Assembly: GCF_019175385.1 (NCBI RefSeq)
Contig: NC_083345.1
Coordinates: 13,478,027-13,542,026, forward strand
Length of the DNA: 64,000 nt
Direction of reading: 5' to 3'
From: Lycium barbarum
Taxonomy: Eukaryota > Streptophyta > Magnoliopsida > Solanales > Solanaceae
Positions 33,404-46,266 of the stretch are shown here, one piece after another. Position 1 is the first letter of the stretch; each line of letters begins with the position of its first letter. The translations under genes were made by a program, and so were the position numbers. A model generated the notes under the pieces. It was not told the origin of the DNA. It did not search any database and saw only the letters and a list, made by a program, of their open reading frames with translations.

Positions 33404-36400
33404 CTAAATACTTAAAACACTATAGTTTTGAAATTGATTTCACAATAACTAACATATAAGATTATAATAATGCATGGTTTAATTAACTAAAGTAATTTTC
33501 TCTTGTTTTTTTTGATGATCATATAGGCTAGGATTTATAGTGGACTTTCTGTCGCACTCAACAATATTAGGGTTCATGGGTGGAGCAGCCACTGTTGTGT
33601 GCTTACAGCAGCTCAAGGGAATACTTGGGCTCGTTCATTTTACCCACCAAACTGATATTGTCAGTGTCATGTGCTCCATCTTCAGCCAAATGCACCAGGT
33701 ACATCCTTTACTCTTTCCTTTTTTAAATATTAATACGACCCTCTCCGTCTTATTTTATGTGATGCACTGACTTGGATAGGCTAAAATGGAAAAAAAAACA
33801 CGTAATATAAATTGAGACAGATATAGTATGTTTTCTTTTTCATTCCTAGTCTAAAACGTTGTTTTCTTTTTCATTCTTAGTCTAAAATGTTCTTTTTCTA
33901 ATTTGTGCAGTGGAGATGGGAAAGTGGAGTCCTAGGTTGCTGTTTCCTCTTCTTCCTCTTGCTGACCAGATATTTTGTAAGTAAATTAATTTAAAATTCG
34001 AACTCGCTTTCGGTCTGTTAGAATATTGATAGTTTAACCATAGAACAAGTATGTTGCTGTACTATTGTGTTACATGTCTTTAAATCAACTTTTCATTCGA
34101 ATATATGATAAATATGACACTATTTATCAGGCATGTGATAAGTTATTTATGAAGTTTATACTTTCCCAAGTAAAGCTTCACCAATTATGATTATAAACTC
34201 AAGGACTTGTTATGTTTAAATATTTAATTCTAATGGTTCCTAGCATTTTTAATTTCCGCCATATTCAATTGCTAAAAATCTCACTATTTCATATTTCTGT
34301 TGTAATATTTTTCATTTCGAGTTCACTATATTAATTTACTAATATGGACTTGTCGTCTACCATGTCTAGAGCAAAAAGAAGCCAGCTTTCTTTTGGATAA
34401 GTTGTATGGCGCCTCTAACATCAGTGATTTTGGGAAGTGTTCTTGTTTATTTGACCCATGCTGAAAAAAATGGCGTTCAAGTGGTAATAATTCTCCACAT
34501 TCGAAATTAATTAAATTTATATATCTTTGTACTATTTCAGTACTGTTAAAGTTTATATTTATCTCTAATGCATGTGCACATAAGTATAAGTGAGTAGTGA
34601 CGGTCACATGCATATTGTTCCCTTAGGATGATTAAAATTGTCTTACTGATGTTTTTTGTATTATAAGGCAGTACATGCGGCTAATTAGTTAGTGAATATT
34701 TTTTTTGGACTTTTGTTTCCCAGATTGGGCACTTGAAAAAGGGGATAAATCCACCATCGTATTCTGAACTGGCATTTAGCTCACAGTATCTTACAACTGC
34801 CATTAAGACTGGAATCGTCACTGGTGTCATCGCCTTGGCTGTGAGTACATACAATTGTTAATACTTAATAATTCCTTTTTTTTCAATTTCACTTTTTTTT
34901 TTTAAATTACATATTTTATAGGACACTAATATAGATTGCGGATTCAACATTCTAAACTTATAGGATTTGAATTTAGGATAGGACAACAACTGCATTCGTG
35001 TTAGATAATTTACACATGAGTGATTTCTTAATATACAAATATAGAGTTTAGGTCAAAGTTAGTGAATTCTATCGAATTTGTAACTTGGGGTGTAGATCTG
35101 TCCCGTTTTAGTTAGATCTAAGACCTTTTGATTTGCATTGAATTCTCATGACCTCATTCTTCTATCGCTTGGAAGATATTTGGGGCAAAAAAACAGAAAG
35201 CAGAAAAAGAAAATAGACGGCAAAGGTCCTAAATTATGCATGAAGAAACGAACATAATGACATAGTAGTCGAAAAAAACATTATGAGTTATGAGCATTAG
35301 TCCAAAGTCGAAACATGTACTCACCTTTGTCATTTTATAGTACACACGGCTTTGGTGACTCGTTGACTTTACAAGTCAACAACTACCAGCCTTTAGTTTC
35401 CAGGAACCACAATTTCATTTTTTTTTTTTTTTTAAAAGTTTAACTTATATACAATGGGTGTAACACTATCAGATGATCAAAAGATATTTGTAGCCCTCCA
35501 TAAAAAGTTGAATTTGTCAGTGATAGAACTAGAAATTTATATATAGGAATTTAAAAAAATAAAATGAATGTCATATATAAGAGTAGCAATATTTGACCCA
35601 CTTTATCACTTCACTAGAGTTTTTCCTCATATCAAGGAAACTAGTTACACGAGGGCCGTACTAAGCTCGGGCCCAAACTCAAGATATAAAAGTAATATCA
35701 ATATTTTTTCAGTATTTCTTAAGTTTTAATTTCACTCATAATATTTCATGTAACAAAATTTTATGTTAGTTAAACATGGTGATTTAAGCTTAGTTTTAGA
35801 CAAAATTAAGGGAAAAAACTAAATTCGAACCTCAAGAATCAATCTAGCTCTTCATATATAGTTCATGCTTAGAAAATATTAATTATAAGTTAAAATTTCT
35901 TTATAGTACTTTTATTTTAACTTAAAATAATAAGTTGATCTAATTCAATTTAGCTTTAAAATTTAGTCAAATTGATTCTGGGAAAATGAAAAATGCCACA
36001 TAAATTATAACGGGAGCAAGAGTAATTAGTAAGATCTATTAAATGCTCCAGTTGAAAATGATAATGTGGCTCCATAATTGCCTAAATTTTGTTATTATAT
36101 AATGACAAATGATGTAAAAGGTAATCTAAATCCTTTCGGTTCATATTATCTTGTGTTTTTAGCTTGGTACACCCCTTAAGAAATCACTTATCCCTAGAAA
36201 GTAAGAAGCGTTTCACTAAATTACCTTGGTTAAATAATACCAACTTAATATGATTTTTTGGTTATGTAAAAATTCACTTATCCAAATAATGATAAATTTG
36301 GTCAAAGAAATTATTAATACCTTCTCGATTATGTAATGAAATATTTATTCGAACTAAATATAAGAGCTAAAAATACAACATAATATAAATAGAAGAAAAT

Positions 36401-39138
36401 AAAGGGCAAGAAAAGCTTCCGAAAATATTACTACAATTCAATATATACCCAATTACATAGACCCACATAGAAATGGACTTAAGGGGGGGGGGGGGGGGGG
36501 GGGTGAGCCCAAAAATTAAAATAGACAAGAAAAAGATAAAGCAAAGTCAAGTGTAACAACACCATATATAGGATGAAAATTCTTGTGAGGACTACAAAAA
36601 GTTCTCATTCTCCCTTATATATAGTAGTAATTTACCAGCTTTATATATATAGGAGTAACACAATATGTGTATTTCTGCCCAATTTAATTTCAATTAAGGA
36701 GATTCAACTAAATCTTGTTGTTTCCGCTTAGCTCGCTACTGAGATTTGCAATCTTAAAAATAAAGCAATTGAAGACCAGTAAAGTTGCACACTTATAACT
36801 CGTATCTTTCTGAAAAGGACTTGAAAAGCAATAGTACATGAAGTATTAATATTACCAACAATATTTTGTTCCATTTTATTTTTACAATACCAAATCACAT
36901 TATTTGCTTATTTTATTTACTATTTTCGACTAATGAGATTAAATATTACAGGAAGGAATAGCAGTAGGAAGGAGTTTCGCCATACTGGAGAACTATGACG
37001 TTGATGGAAACAAAGAAATGATTGCCTTTGGGCTGATGAACATTGCTGGTTCTTGCACCTCTTGCTACTTAACCACAGGTACTCTTTCACCAAAAACTAA
37101 CATCTTTTGGCCCAATCCAACCTATTCAAGAAAACACAAGCCCATCGGGGATCATTACATTTTTAGCCAACCGGCTAAAAAATTTTACCCATCTAGGCGT
37201 AACTGTTTATAGTCGTCACCAGTGAATACTCAATGTATAAAAAGTGTATAATCAATACATAATTAATGTATATGCACTAAATGTATACATAGTAAACACC
37301 TCATACTGGTTAAAGTTTGTGAAAAAACAATAAAGATGAGAAATTAAGTTAAATAGCCGCTCAACCAGAAAATAGCGGGCAGATGTATAATATATGTATA
37401 TTGGTGAGCGGATGCAAACATCTTTGAATATAGTCCGGCTACTTGCTTTGCTTAATCTTTCTCTTTCTTTCAGGACCATTTTCGCGAACCGCTGTGAATT
37501 CCAATGCAGGATGTAAGACAGCAGTGTCCAACATAGTAATGGCAACAGCAGTAATGATAACATTGTTGTTGCTTACACCATTGTTCTATTACACACCCCT
37601 TGTTGTTCTTTCCTCCATTATAATTTCAGCCATGCTAGGCATAATTGACTACAATGCTGCTATCCACCTTTGGAAAGTTGACAAATACGATTTCCTCGTA
37701 TGCATTAGTTCCTACATTGGAGTTGTCTTTGGTAGTGTTGAAGTTGGCCTAATAGTCGCGGTAAGTAGCTTAACATATTATAGCAGATTATTTATCATCT
37801 TTTACATAGAGTCATCCGCAATTACCTTTGTCACCTGATTGTGGTGCCAAAAACTTGAACTTTTTCAGAAAAAATGAGTTTGTAGATGTTCTGAAAAATG
37901 TGCTTATCAATTGAATGTTTCCACTAATGGTGACTATGTTTTTTATGTGTGTTTCAGGTGGCAATGTCCTTACTTAGGATACTTCTCTTTGTAGCAAGGC
38001 CTAAGACATTTGTTTTAGGTAAAATACCTAATTCAATGACCTATAGAAGCACTGAACAATATTCAGCAGCAAGCAGTGTTCCTGGAGTTCTCATCATTCA
38101 CATTGATGCCCCCATCTATTTTGCAAATGCAAGTTATTTGAGGGAAAGGTAACTAAAACACTCACATTTGCAATTCAATTTAGTGATAACTTCAGCACAA
38201 TAACGATGAAATAGCACCTACGGCCACTTTCGGGTCCAATTTTTTGAAAAATAGCCACGGAGTTTCAAATTACAATGTTAAGACTTCAAGATATTTTTGT
38301 AGCTCCGTGACAGTGACTATTTTTCAATTACAAAGGCTGAAAAAATCGTTATTTGTGAATTTATCCCATACTAACGTGCTAATTATACTAAACTATGGAC
38401 TTCAATGTGTTTTAGAATATCAAGATGGATAGATGCAGAAGAAGAGAAGCAAAGGACATCAACAGAGATCGAGCTGCAATATGTCATATTGGATATGAGT
38501 GGTAAGTGTTAATAATTCAAGATAAAAAAAATTGTCAATAAATTCTAATTGAATTTGTTTCTCTTGTTAATTTTTGAGTGCTGACATTAATCCTTCAAAT
38601 GCAGCTGTTGGAAACATTGATACAAGTGGAATTAGTATGCTTGAGGAAGCGAAGAGAATTGCTGATAGACGATGCCTTAAGGTATATTTCTTTCCTATAT
38701 ATAGTTGCAAATAAGACAAAAATTTCAAGAAATTAACACAGTATTACATTTTTTAATAAATTATAGTTGTCTCTACGAGGAAAATTTAGTGGCTAATAAA
38801 TCACAATTCGAATTTCAGTCATGAGTTTTGAATCAAGTGACATCTTATCAACTGCTGCTTAATTGATACTTAATTCTGTTTTGCCGTTAACTATGATATA
38901 AATTTAGTACTAATTATGGTTTACTAATCAATCGTGGTTAATATAGGTTTTATTGGCAAATCCTGGAGGGGAGGTGATGAAGAAGCTGGACAAGTCAAAT
39001 TTCATTGACACAATTGGCAAAGAATGGATCTATTTAACAGTTGGTGAAGCTGTAAATGCATGCAATTATATTCTTCACACTTGCAAGTTCCAATCCAAGA
39101 GAATTGATTCTTCAGCAACTCCAGATGATAACGTATAA
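32120..39138 (+). CDS. Group-3 sulfate transporter (SULTR3;2-like), complete, 12 exons
   Basis: Membrane H+/sulfate symporter of the SLC26/SulP family. Exons: 32120-32447, 32876-33083, 33527-33698, 33911-33976, 34370-34483, 34724-34840, 36952-37078, 37474-37760, 37958-38148, 38416-38501, 38605-38681, 38947-39138. All donors are GT, all acceptors AG, and all phases join, giving 654 aa, the usual family length. The cytosolic N-terminus carries KETLFPDDPFRKFKNQ (about 37-52). The SulP core runs about 75-470, with the signature SLAVPQGISYAGLANLPP. A C-terminal STAS domain (about 505-635) holds the conserved DTSG (571-574), the site region used in STAS regulation. Group-3 members move sulfate into chloroplasts or act in xylem, seed or symbiotic transport. 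Assignment to 3;2 rests on words such as VEIPPPKP and LKKGINPPS. Intron 6 is 2.1 kb and the others are short. Confidence 0.93.
33347..33400. repeat. (AT)n microsatellite in intron 2
   Basis: About 27 AT units inside the second intron of the sulfate transporter gene. Confidence 0.95.
36483..36503. repeat. Poly-G tract in intron 6
   Basis: Twenty-one consecutive G residues inside the long intron of the sulfate transporter. It could be a real G-quadruplex-type tract or a homopolymer length error. Confidence 0.9.
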
Positions 39139-39733
39139 TGATCCCATTAAAATAATCAAAGTGTATTAGTATTAATTAATTAATTAATTAATTTCTCTTT
39201 ACTGTTTCACCAAGTGAAACATTTACCCTAATGCAATTTTGTAAAATTCATATATCTGTGTAAGTTATTGGAAGTTGCTACTATTGTGCTCTCTCTTGTC
39301 CAAGAAATATTGCAACACTTCATCTGTTTCAAAAAGAATGAAGAGATTCTAAGTACAATTATCAAATGCTCTAATTTCTATTTCAATTGGGATGTCCTTT
39401 AACTTTTTCTAAAATAAAAGTCTACATATGCAAAAACTATATAAAGTATTATAGGTTACGGTTTTTATAAGTATTTTACAATTTATAAAACTATAAACAA
39501 ACCATTTAATAATTTACCTCTTTAAATAGTAGTTGTGTCACATACAATGAGACAGACAGTAGCAGTATTAAGTATTAACCATTCAAATTGACACATAATG
39601 TTTTTTTTTTAAATATTGTTTTAACAAATTTTTTAGTCCAAAAATGCATAGTTTCTAAAAAGCATTTCCACCACGAAATGCTACTATGTGAACTGAGAAG
39701 TTGTATGGTCTAAGGTTATGCAGACACTAGAGT
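39139..39733. other. 3' flank of the sulfate transporter gene
   Basis: AT-rich; includes (ATTA)n near 39173-39192. The 3' UTR probably ends here. No further gene. Confidence 0.4.
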
Positions 39734-39918
39734 GAAAAAAAGGACAGCCCAGTGCATTAAGTATCTCGCATTCACATAGGATCCGGGGAAGGACCGTACC
39801 TCAAAGGTGTGAGATATGTAGACAGCCTACCCTAACACAAGCATCAGTGATTGATTTCATGGCTCGAACCCGTGACCTATAGGTCTCAACTTTAACGTTG
39901 CCCCAAGGCACAAGGAGG
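39734..39918 (-). mobile_element. Au-type SINE, 9-bp TSD
   Basis: CACTAGAGT flanks both sides (39725-39733 and 39919-39927). Read on the minus strand it shows tRNA-like boxes, with box B as GGTTCGAGCC (inverse at about 39862), then GGGTAGGCTGTCTACATATC, GGTCCTTCCCCGGATCC and GCACTGGGCTGTCC, and ends in a T-run. These are the core words of angiosperm Au SINEs. Non-coding. Confidence 0.85.
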
Positions 39919-40294
39919 CACTAGAGTAAATTAAAGAAATTTTGTCATGTTAAAGAATCCTACCGCAAGAGGAAAAGGAAAATGTACAATATGCCAAGAT
40001 GTGAGATACGAAAATACATACAAAAAAAGAGGAAGTTAAGAAGTGGCAGGATAACAGTGATGAACATTGTGAAAAACTGATCTAATGTACTTTCAGAGAG
40101 ACAGAAACCAAATTCAGGTAACAATGGCATCAGGCAAATTTACAACTGTCCCATTTCCAAAACGATTGAAAAAATGACTTTTAAGTTTTAAGAGCATCAA
40201 TCAAAACTCACTGCCCGCATCAAACAGCCAACAGCATAGTGAAAGTGAAATGAAAATACACGAACCACGCAACATAGGAAATTCTAATCTACTA

Positions 40295-40506
40295 CTTCCT
40301 CCGTTTCAATTTATATGAACCTATTTGACTGGGCACGACATTTAAGAAAGAGAGAAGACTTTTGAAACATGTGGTTCAAAATAAGCCTTGAAAATTTGTG
40401 TGGCTGTAAATCATTCATAAAGTGAATTTGTTTCCAAATTAGGAAAGATGTCATTTATTTTGGCACGGACTAAAAAGGAAATAGGTTCAAACAAATTGAA
40501 ACAGAG
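40295..40506. mobile_element. Stowaway-type MITE
   Basis: Left end CTTCCTCCGTTTCAATTTAT with TA flank (40293-40294). The inverted right end is CTCTGTTTCAATTTGTTTGA with TA flank (40507-40508). It ends with matching AACCTATTTG / AAATAGGTTC words. 212 bp. Confidence 0.75.
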
Positions 40507-40722
40507 TATAAGAAAACTTCAAAAGATTTTGATATCTTGACAGCTCAGATAACCCTCGCTAATATAAGATAACTCCGGACCCCAGTGCAAGGAAATTAAA
40601 TTGGACCAAAGCAAAGATGTAATGTACCGTCCTTGCTTTTACTCATAGATAATAGGCCCATTTTCTCCCCGACTTGATCCTCCAAAGAGCTGACCCAAGA
40701 TACGGAACTGCAATTATCTTAA

Positions 40723-40786
40723 CTATACTTGCTTGAATACACGAGGAAGAATTTCATGTGCGCTAATATCCAAAGGCACTGGATCC
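40723..40786 (-). other. Possible terminal exon of an unknown minus-strand gene
   Basis: After acceptor CTTTCAG (inverse of 40787-40793) a 64-nt block reads DPVPLDISAHEILPRVFKQV, then stop TAG (40723-40725). The composition is strikingly protein-like. However, a second frame is also open, and the phase does not match the next upstream candidate exon (41658-41778). No family recognised. Confidence 0.3.
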
Positions 40787-41657
40787 CTGAAAGTTGAAGA
40801 TGGAGGTCAGGAGTGAAGAACGAACCAATGCCTCAAATTGAATTTGCATACTTGTGAATCATTCCTTGGAAAATTAAACATGTGTACTAAATTATATACA
40901 ATCAGCTATGTTTGCTTAACAAGCACCATTATGCAAAAAGATCTCATCATCAAAAAGATATCATCTGTTAATTTGTTCATTGAAAGAAGTTGGCGTCACT
41001 TAAGACATATTTTCCCAAAGTTTCTCTTAATCCTAGGATACTACATTTAACAAGTCCCTATTAACAGAGTCAAGTATGAAAACCAGTACAGGACCCGTTT
41101 ACCATATAAAGGACTAAAAGTAGAAGCTTCTTACACAGAAGAATTGCAGCAAAAGATTTAATATCTTCAAAAGCATGAACTTCTCAACTCATTCATGAAA
41201 TTAAAATCCTCAGCCACCACACCTTACACTCACAGTATCACTTGTGGCGAAAGAAATATGGAAAAGTTCAGAAGGATGGTTCCCCGAGTTAAAAAGAAAT
41301 GTTCACTGGCTTCACTGGCTAAAGGAAATCCAGAAATGCACATTCAGTTTGAATTACTCGTTTGTTTTGTATAATCCCTTATGCGTCAAGAGATTTAGCC
41401 CACACTTGATGTACATGACAATATGACTCATTAAGCTATTATCCTTTATTTGATAAGTTGGTATGCTTAAGACACGTATTGAAGTCACAAAATCTTATAC
41501 GCTATCTGTTTTATCCATGAAAACAATAATAGCACTTGTAATGCATTTTATTAAAATAGAATAAGGTGGACACGCGCATGCATGCCTGTGGCGGTGACAT
41601 CCATTTTTTTCTGGTTTTCTGTGTGCTTGTGCTTTGGCTAAGATAAAGGGAACAGAC

Positions 41658-41778
41658 CTGCATAAGGTTTTGCTTTTCTTAGTTGAGCAAGGGATAAACC
41701 ACAACCTCCGCATTGAAGCCGGAGATTCAAATTGGACAAAAATTCCATCATTTTGTCCATGATTCCATTTCCTCGATC
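41658..41778 (-). other. Possible internal exon of an unknown minus-strand gene
   Basis: After a possible acceptor (GTGTAG, inverse of 41779-41784) a 121-nt block codes 40 residues, including MDKMMEFLSNLNLRLQCGGC and GLSLAQLRKAKPYA. It ends at a GT donor (41656-41657). It is open in one frame with a plausible composition. I do not recognise the family and cannot link it with certainty to other pieces. Confidence 0.3.
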
Positions 41779-41889
41779 CTACACCTTTCCAGACCTTTCA
41801 GATCACATAAATAAGGCCAAACAATCAGGAAAGAATAGATGAATCGCAATAACGGCATGATAACATCCAAATCCACTCCTCAAAGAGAA

Positions 41890-43101
41890 AGTGTACACGG
41901 TCGTTGCAATATAATTTATCCAACTATGAGTCGGGGTCGAATTCACAGGGAACAATATAAAGGCGATTTAAACAAGTAAGGAATTATCACTTTCTACGTT
42001 AAGCCATACACTTTTTCAAGATTGATTTTTTGGTTTAACAACTAACAAAGATAAAACTAATCTAGAAAGCAAGTAAAATGATCAATGGCCACAAGCATGG
42101 AAACAAAGGAAACTATGCTCAAGTAACGATCAAATGTATTTCACGATTTTACAACTAAGAGCGAGTTTACGTTAATTAGATAATGATTTGTAAGATCTCA
42201 TTGAAAGTCTTTTGATCAAATCAATGAATTTCACACTAAGCTTTTCGAAGGCTTAGAGTGTGATATCAAGCACAATCAATATAATCTCAAGTAACCTTCC
42301 TATTCCTAGCTCAAGTTATTAGATGAGGTTTAAAGCCCCAAATTCTTGTTAATTAATCTTTTCCAGCCTCAATTTATCTCTTTCGAGCTCAAATCGAAGT
42401 AAATAGGCGGGTCATAGGGTTAGCTAATCCCTCAAGAAACATTAAAGAGCAAGATTAATTAAAACAACATTAACTCACTTTATTAGCAATAAAAATCGTT
42501 CAATACATAAGCAAAACAGGAGTTTCATCCAACACTTTAATCATAGAATATTTCCATAAACAAGATTCAAGTGAAGAAAATAAATACTACACACTTAGAT
42601 ATTCATTACAAAGTAAGGAATCAAAGAAATGGAGAGAAGTTTAAGAAAGTTCTTAACCCAATCTTCAAATCTTCAACCTCAAAGTGTGGTGTAGGAACCC
42701 TAGCCTCCAGAACTTGTGTTTTCTACCAAAGATATGTTTCCAAGAGGTTTGGTCGAGTTTTATGTGGTTTGGGATAACAAAAACGTGAATTTCCAAAACT
42801 GCCCAGTCCTGCCCAAAAAGTCTTCTTCGCGTTCGCACTAACGCGAAGGTCACTTGACCAGTTGACCATCGTGAACGCGGTCAACCTTCGCGTTCGCGAA
42901 GGGTATTTCTGCTAGAATTTTTTTTTCTTCGTTTTAGCTCCTTTTTGGCTCGTTTTCACTTGGTTTGATCCCAATTCTCTTCATGAGTCAATGCACCTGA
43001 AATAATAGCAATACACACCAAGAATATCCTCATATTATAGGTTAAGAGCACAAAATCCAAAGCAAAGTGACTAAAATAAGTGGTAAAATCACCACTTATC
43101 A
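41890..43101 (-). mobile_element. Athila/Tat-type 3' LTR
   Basis: On the minus strand the LTR starts TGATAAGTGGTGATTTTACC at 43101, directly after a polypurine-type tract. It ends near GACCCCGACTCATAGTTGG...GTGTACAC at about 41890. The left limit is uncertain. The PPT context (GAGGACAAGCAAAGACTTTA) is characteristic of Athila/Tat Ty3 elements. A GC-rich palindromic cluster lies inside (42825-42902). No TSD found, so this is a truncated remnant. Confidence 0.5.
42825..42902. promoter_or_regulatory. GC-rich palindromic cluster in the LTR
   Basis: Dyad words include CTTCGCGTTCGCACTAACGC (plus GAAG), GGTCACTTGACCAGTTGACC and CCTTCGCGTTCGCGAAGG, in otherwise AT-rich DNA. Comparable clusters are found in three other LTRs of the window. 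Confidence 0.45.
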
Positions 43102-43113
43102 ACACCCCCAACT
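43102..43113 (-). promoter_or_regulatory. Polypurine tract of the Athila/Tat-type element
   Basis: Minus-strand AAGTTGGGGGTGT abuts the LTR start, the expected second-strand primer site. Confidence 0.55.
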
Positions 43114-44429
43114 TAAAGTCTTTGCTTGTCCTCAAGCAAATCAAATCACAAACTCAATGGGGATCCATCAATTCAAGCTTAGGGTAGTATCACTATCATT
43201 TTCAAATCACATTCTTCAATTAAGCACAAAACGCATGACTTTGGTTGGTACAATAATTAGACTACAAGCATGTGAAACTTCAACCAAATAACCCCCTCGT
43301 TTCAAAATACAATTTCAATAATGCAATGGATATTCAAAACAATAAAGTAACAACAACCAAGTCTCAAGAAGTGACTCAAAACTACTAGCTTACTAGATAT
43401 GCTCACTTGACTCAATTTGGAATTTGTCAACATCACCAATCTTTCATAATCCATATGCCCTCACAAGAAAGAAAGTCTCAAAATCATTATATACACAACA
43501 ACAACAACACAAGGGACATAAGTACAAAATCACTCACACTCAACAAAGAAGTTCAAGTACTAACAAGTATCATACCATAGGCTTGCCCTTATTTTCATTC
43601 ATCACTAACTCAAGAACATTCGGTTGGAGATACATAAGGACTTTTCAAGATTGAAATGTAGGCTTAAGGAAGGGTAGGATAAATATTTTGCATACAAGTG
43701 ACTACGCCCTCCTTGAACACTACACAACACATTTTCATTTTTTTTTTAATTTCAACCTTTGTTCACTTTCCTCTTCATTTCAACTTATCGCTCCTTCCTT
43801 TGTATACTAGTTTCCCCAATTATTCCAACTTCTTTTTGTGCAACCATTTTCTTGATTTCTATTGTTTTTTCAAAAAGATACATTTTTTTGCACAAAAAGT
43901 TTGCAACCTTTTTGTATTTTCAAATTTTCTTCATTTCTTTTGACTTTTTCATTAGGCATTTATTCACAAAACCCCAATACAATTCTTCACCACTTCTCAA
44001 GCAACACTAACACTCCCAACTTAGGCTTTTGGCCTCATATTCACAATTTTAATGTTCAAGGAGGGAAAGGTTCAAAGGAGAGAATTTCATCAAAAAGGGT
44101 AAAGGCTTGTACTGTGGCAATCAAAGAAAAGGTCATAAGCTCAAATGGGGTTACTCGTGATAATATTTATGCAATGGTAGGCTATAAAGGCTAAAGAGGA
44201 TTTTTCAAAAATCACAAAGATAGCCCAAAGTCATCTCTCCAACCAATATAGCCAAAATTAGCATTGAAAGACTAACCGGGCAAGTCCTAGATGATAAAGT
44301 GAGCACAAGAATTATTCAACAAACAATCACACACTTGGCATATGAACTAGTCAATATGGATCAATTTCACTTCCTAAGCATGAACAACTAGAGCAATAGG
44401 TGTGTCTTATCTGAAAAGGCGTGTGCCTT
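43114..44429. other. Internal remnant of the Athila/Tat-type element
   Basis: AT-rich sequence 5' (minus sense) of the PPT, with pyrimidine-rich stretches and no open frame bearing gag, RT or integrase motifs. I see no gene. Confidence 0.35.
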
Positions 44430-45083
44430 TTCGGCAAAAAATTGTCTTTCAGAAAAAGGAAAAAAAAACTTTTATTTCCCATTCACACCATATACCTAAC
44501 AATCCCCCACATGAATGGGAATGACTCTATGATAAAGAAATGCACGAACAAGTGTGTGATTTGCATGTAAAGATTAATTGCATCTGGATAAGTAGGTTTC
44601 CCTTTGAACTTTTCATAGTGAACATATGTTAGATATACTCAGTCAATCGGTAAATTTGATATTTCTGCACCGTCGAGCTTTGGTGTATACATAGACAACC
44701 ATACGTCACACAATTAACCCTTAACCGTCTTTGATTCTCATTGTTATGTTCGTTTCAGCTATGAACACCGCCTGGTTTCATGAGTGCGTAGAGCATGGGC
44801 CTTTACCTAACATTCTCCTTGAAGCGGCTTACATTTCACACTCACATAGGTGATTCCTAAATGTGTCATCCCGTATATACACTATTTGGTCATACCTGAA
44901 AAACTTAGAAACCATTAAAAAGCTTAAGCTTTTTTTTATTAACTCGTTAAAAATCCTTAATGTTTTATCCTTGTTCCTGAACACTGTCTTCATCGTGAGA
45001 ATAGGTTGAGTTATTTGACAATGTTGAGCCGTCATTTATAACTTCGTTTGATCTCTTTAAACCTAGCTCTTGGGATCTCCAGT

Positions 45084-45600
45084 CTAATAGGTAGAGTTAC
45101 CGCCATGATGACATGTCCTAGGCCTTAAACCCATTCCCCTCGATGATCTTTCAACTGCCTCTCTAGTTAGGCCTTTTGCAAGTGGATCCGACACGTTATC
45201 TCTTGACTTTACATAGTCAATTTTGATAACTCGACTAGAGAGTAGTTGTCGAACGGTATTGTGTCTCCGTCGTATGTGATGAGATTTCCCATTATACATA
45301 ACGCTCCCTCCCCGTCCTAATATTGTCGTTTGGCTATCGCAATGTATGCAAATTGGTGCCAACAGTTTGGGCCGGAATGGAATATCTTCGAAGAAATTCC
45401 GGAGCCATTCAACTTCTTCACTGATCCTGTCTAAAGCTATGAACTTAGACTACATTGTATAGCGGACGATACAAGTTTGTTTGGACGATTTCCAAGACAC
45501 TGCTCCTCCACCAATGGTAACAATATATCCACTTATGGATTTTATTTCAGTTTACTCGGTGATTCAATTTGCATCATTATACCCCTCAATAACCGCGAGA
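45084..45600 (-). pseudogene. Ty1-copia RNase H, decayed
   Basis: Minus-strand segments include GYNDANW, then [14 protein letters not shown], then FIALDRISEEVEWLRNFFED and ICIHCDSQTTILGRGGSVMY, HIRRRHNTVRQLLSSRVIKI and DYVKSRDNVSDPLAKGL. These are the classic copia RNase H C-terminal words. The frame is broken near 45450 and elsewhere. Non-functional. Confidence 0.8.
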
Positions 45601-46266
45601 TATTTATTATAATGCAAAACAAACTTATAAAATAGGATATATCGCAGACTGCTGACTACACTTAAAGTGACATCATGATACTTGTGGATGGTTGACATCA
45701 GTTGTGGCCACAACCTTTTAAAATTATATATATTTCTCTATCATTCCACTTCTTATAAGTCTACTTATGCAAACATCCAATTAACACCACATTCACCGAT
45801 GTGAAAATTCAAGCTATTGTCGATTTTTATCAGTATCATCAATTGGTTCTTCGATTTATAAACCAATGAATTTATACATTCAATGAACTATCTTGTCTTT
45901 TCTAAAAGTTGTCTTTCAACAGACACATTTTATCATGAAAAGTCACAACCTTTCAAGTGACGTCCGTTCGCGAATTAATGAACTTGACCTAAATTGAAAG
46001 ACATATGATCAACCTCATCAAATTAGTAGTTCGATCAACTAGTCCTTACCAAGACGGAATGAGTTATGTGAATATTTCACTAACTATCATATCAATACCA
46101 CCAAGTGCATACCATGTAAATACCATCAAGGACATATATCGTGGGGTTGACATAATAGAATAATGTCAATAAATCAACATTTTATGATTCTATCGAAATT
46201 TTCTGGTTTGTGAACTAGAAACCGATATCCTTTACCATTAGTGGCATATACTACGAAAACACAATC

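Noticed and set aside
37252..37563. Minus-strand 103-aa frame opposite sulfate transporter exon 8
   Set aside because: A shadow of the transporter's coding sequence on the other strand.
39862..39875. tRNA-like box B word GGTTCGAGCC
   Set aside because: It is part of an Au-type SINE with TSD and no complete cloverleaf; the TS SINE at 30976 is treated likewise.
45084..45362. Possible cellular gene with zinc-like His/Cys words
   Set aside because: The words HCDSQ, IRRRHN and DPLAKGL are copia RNase H motifs; the frame is decayed.
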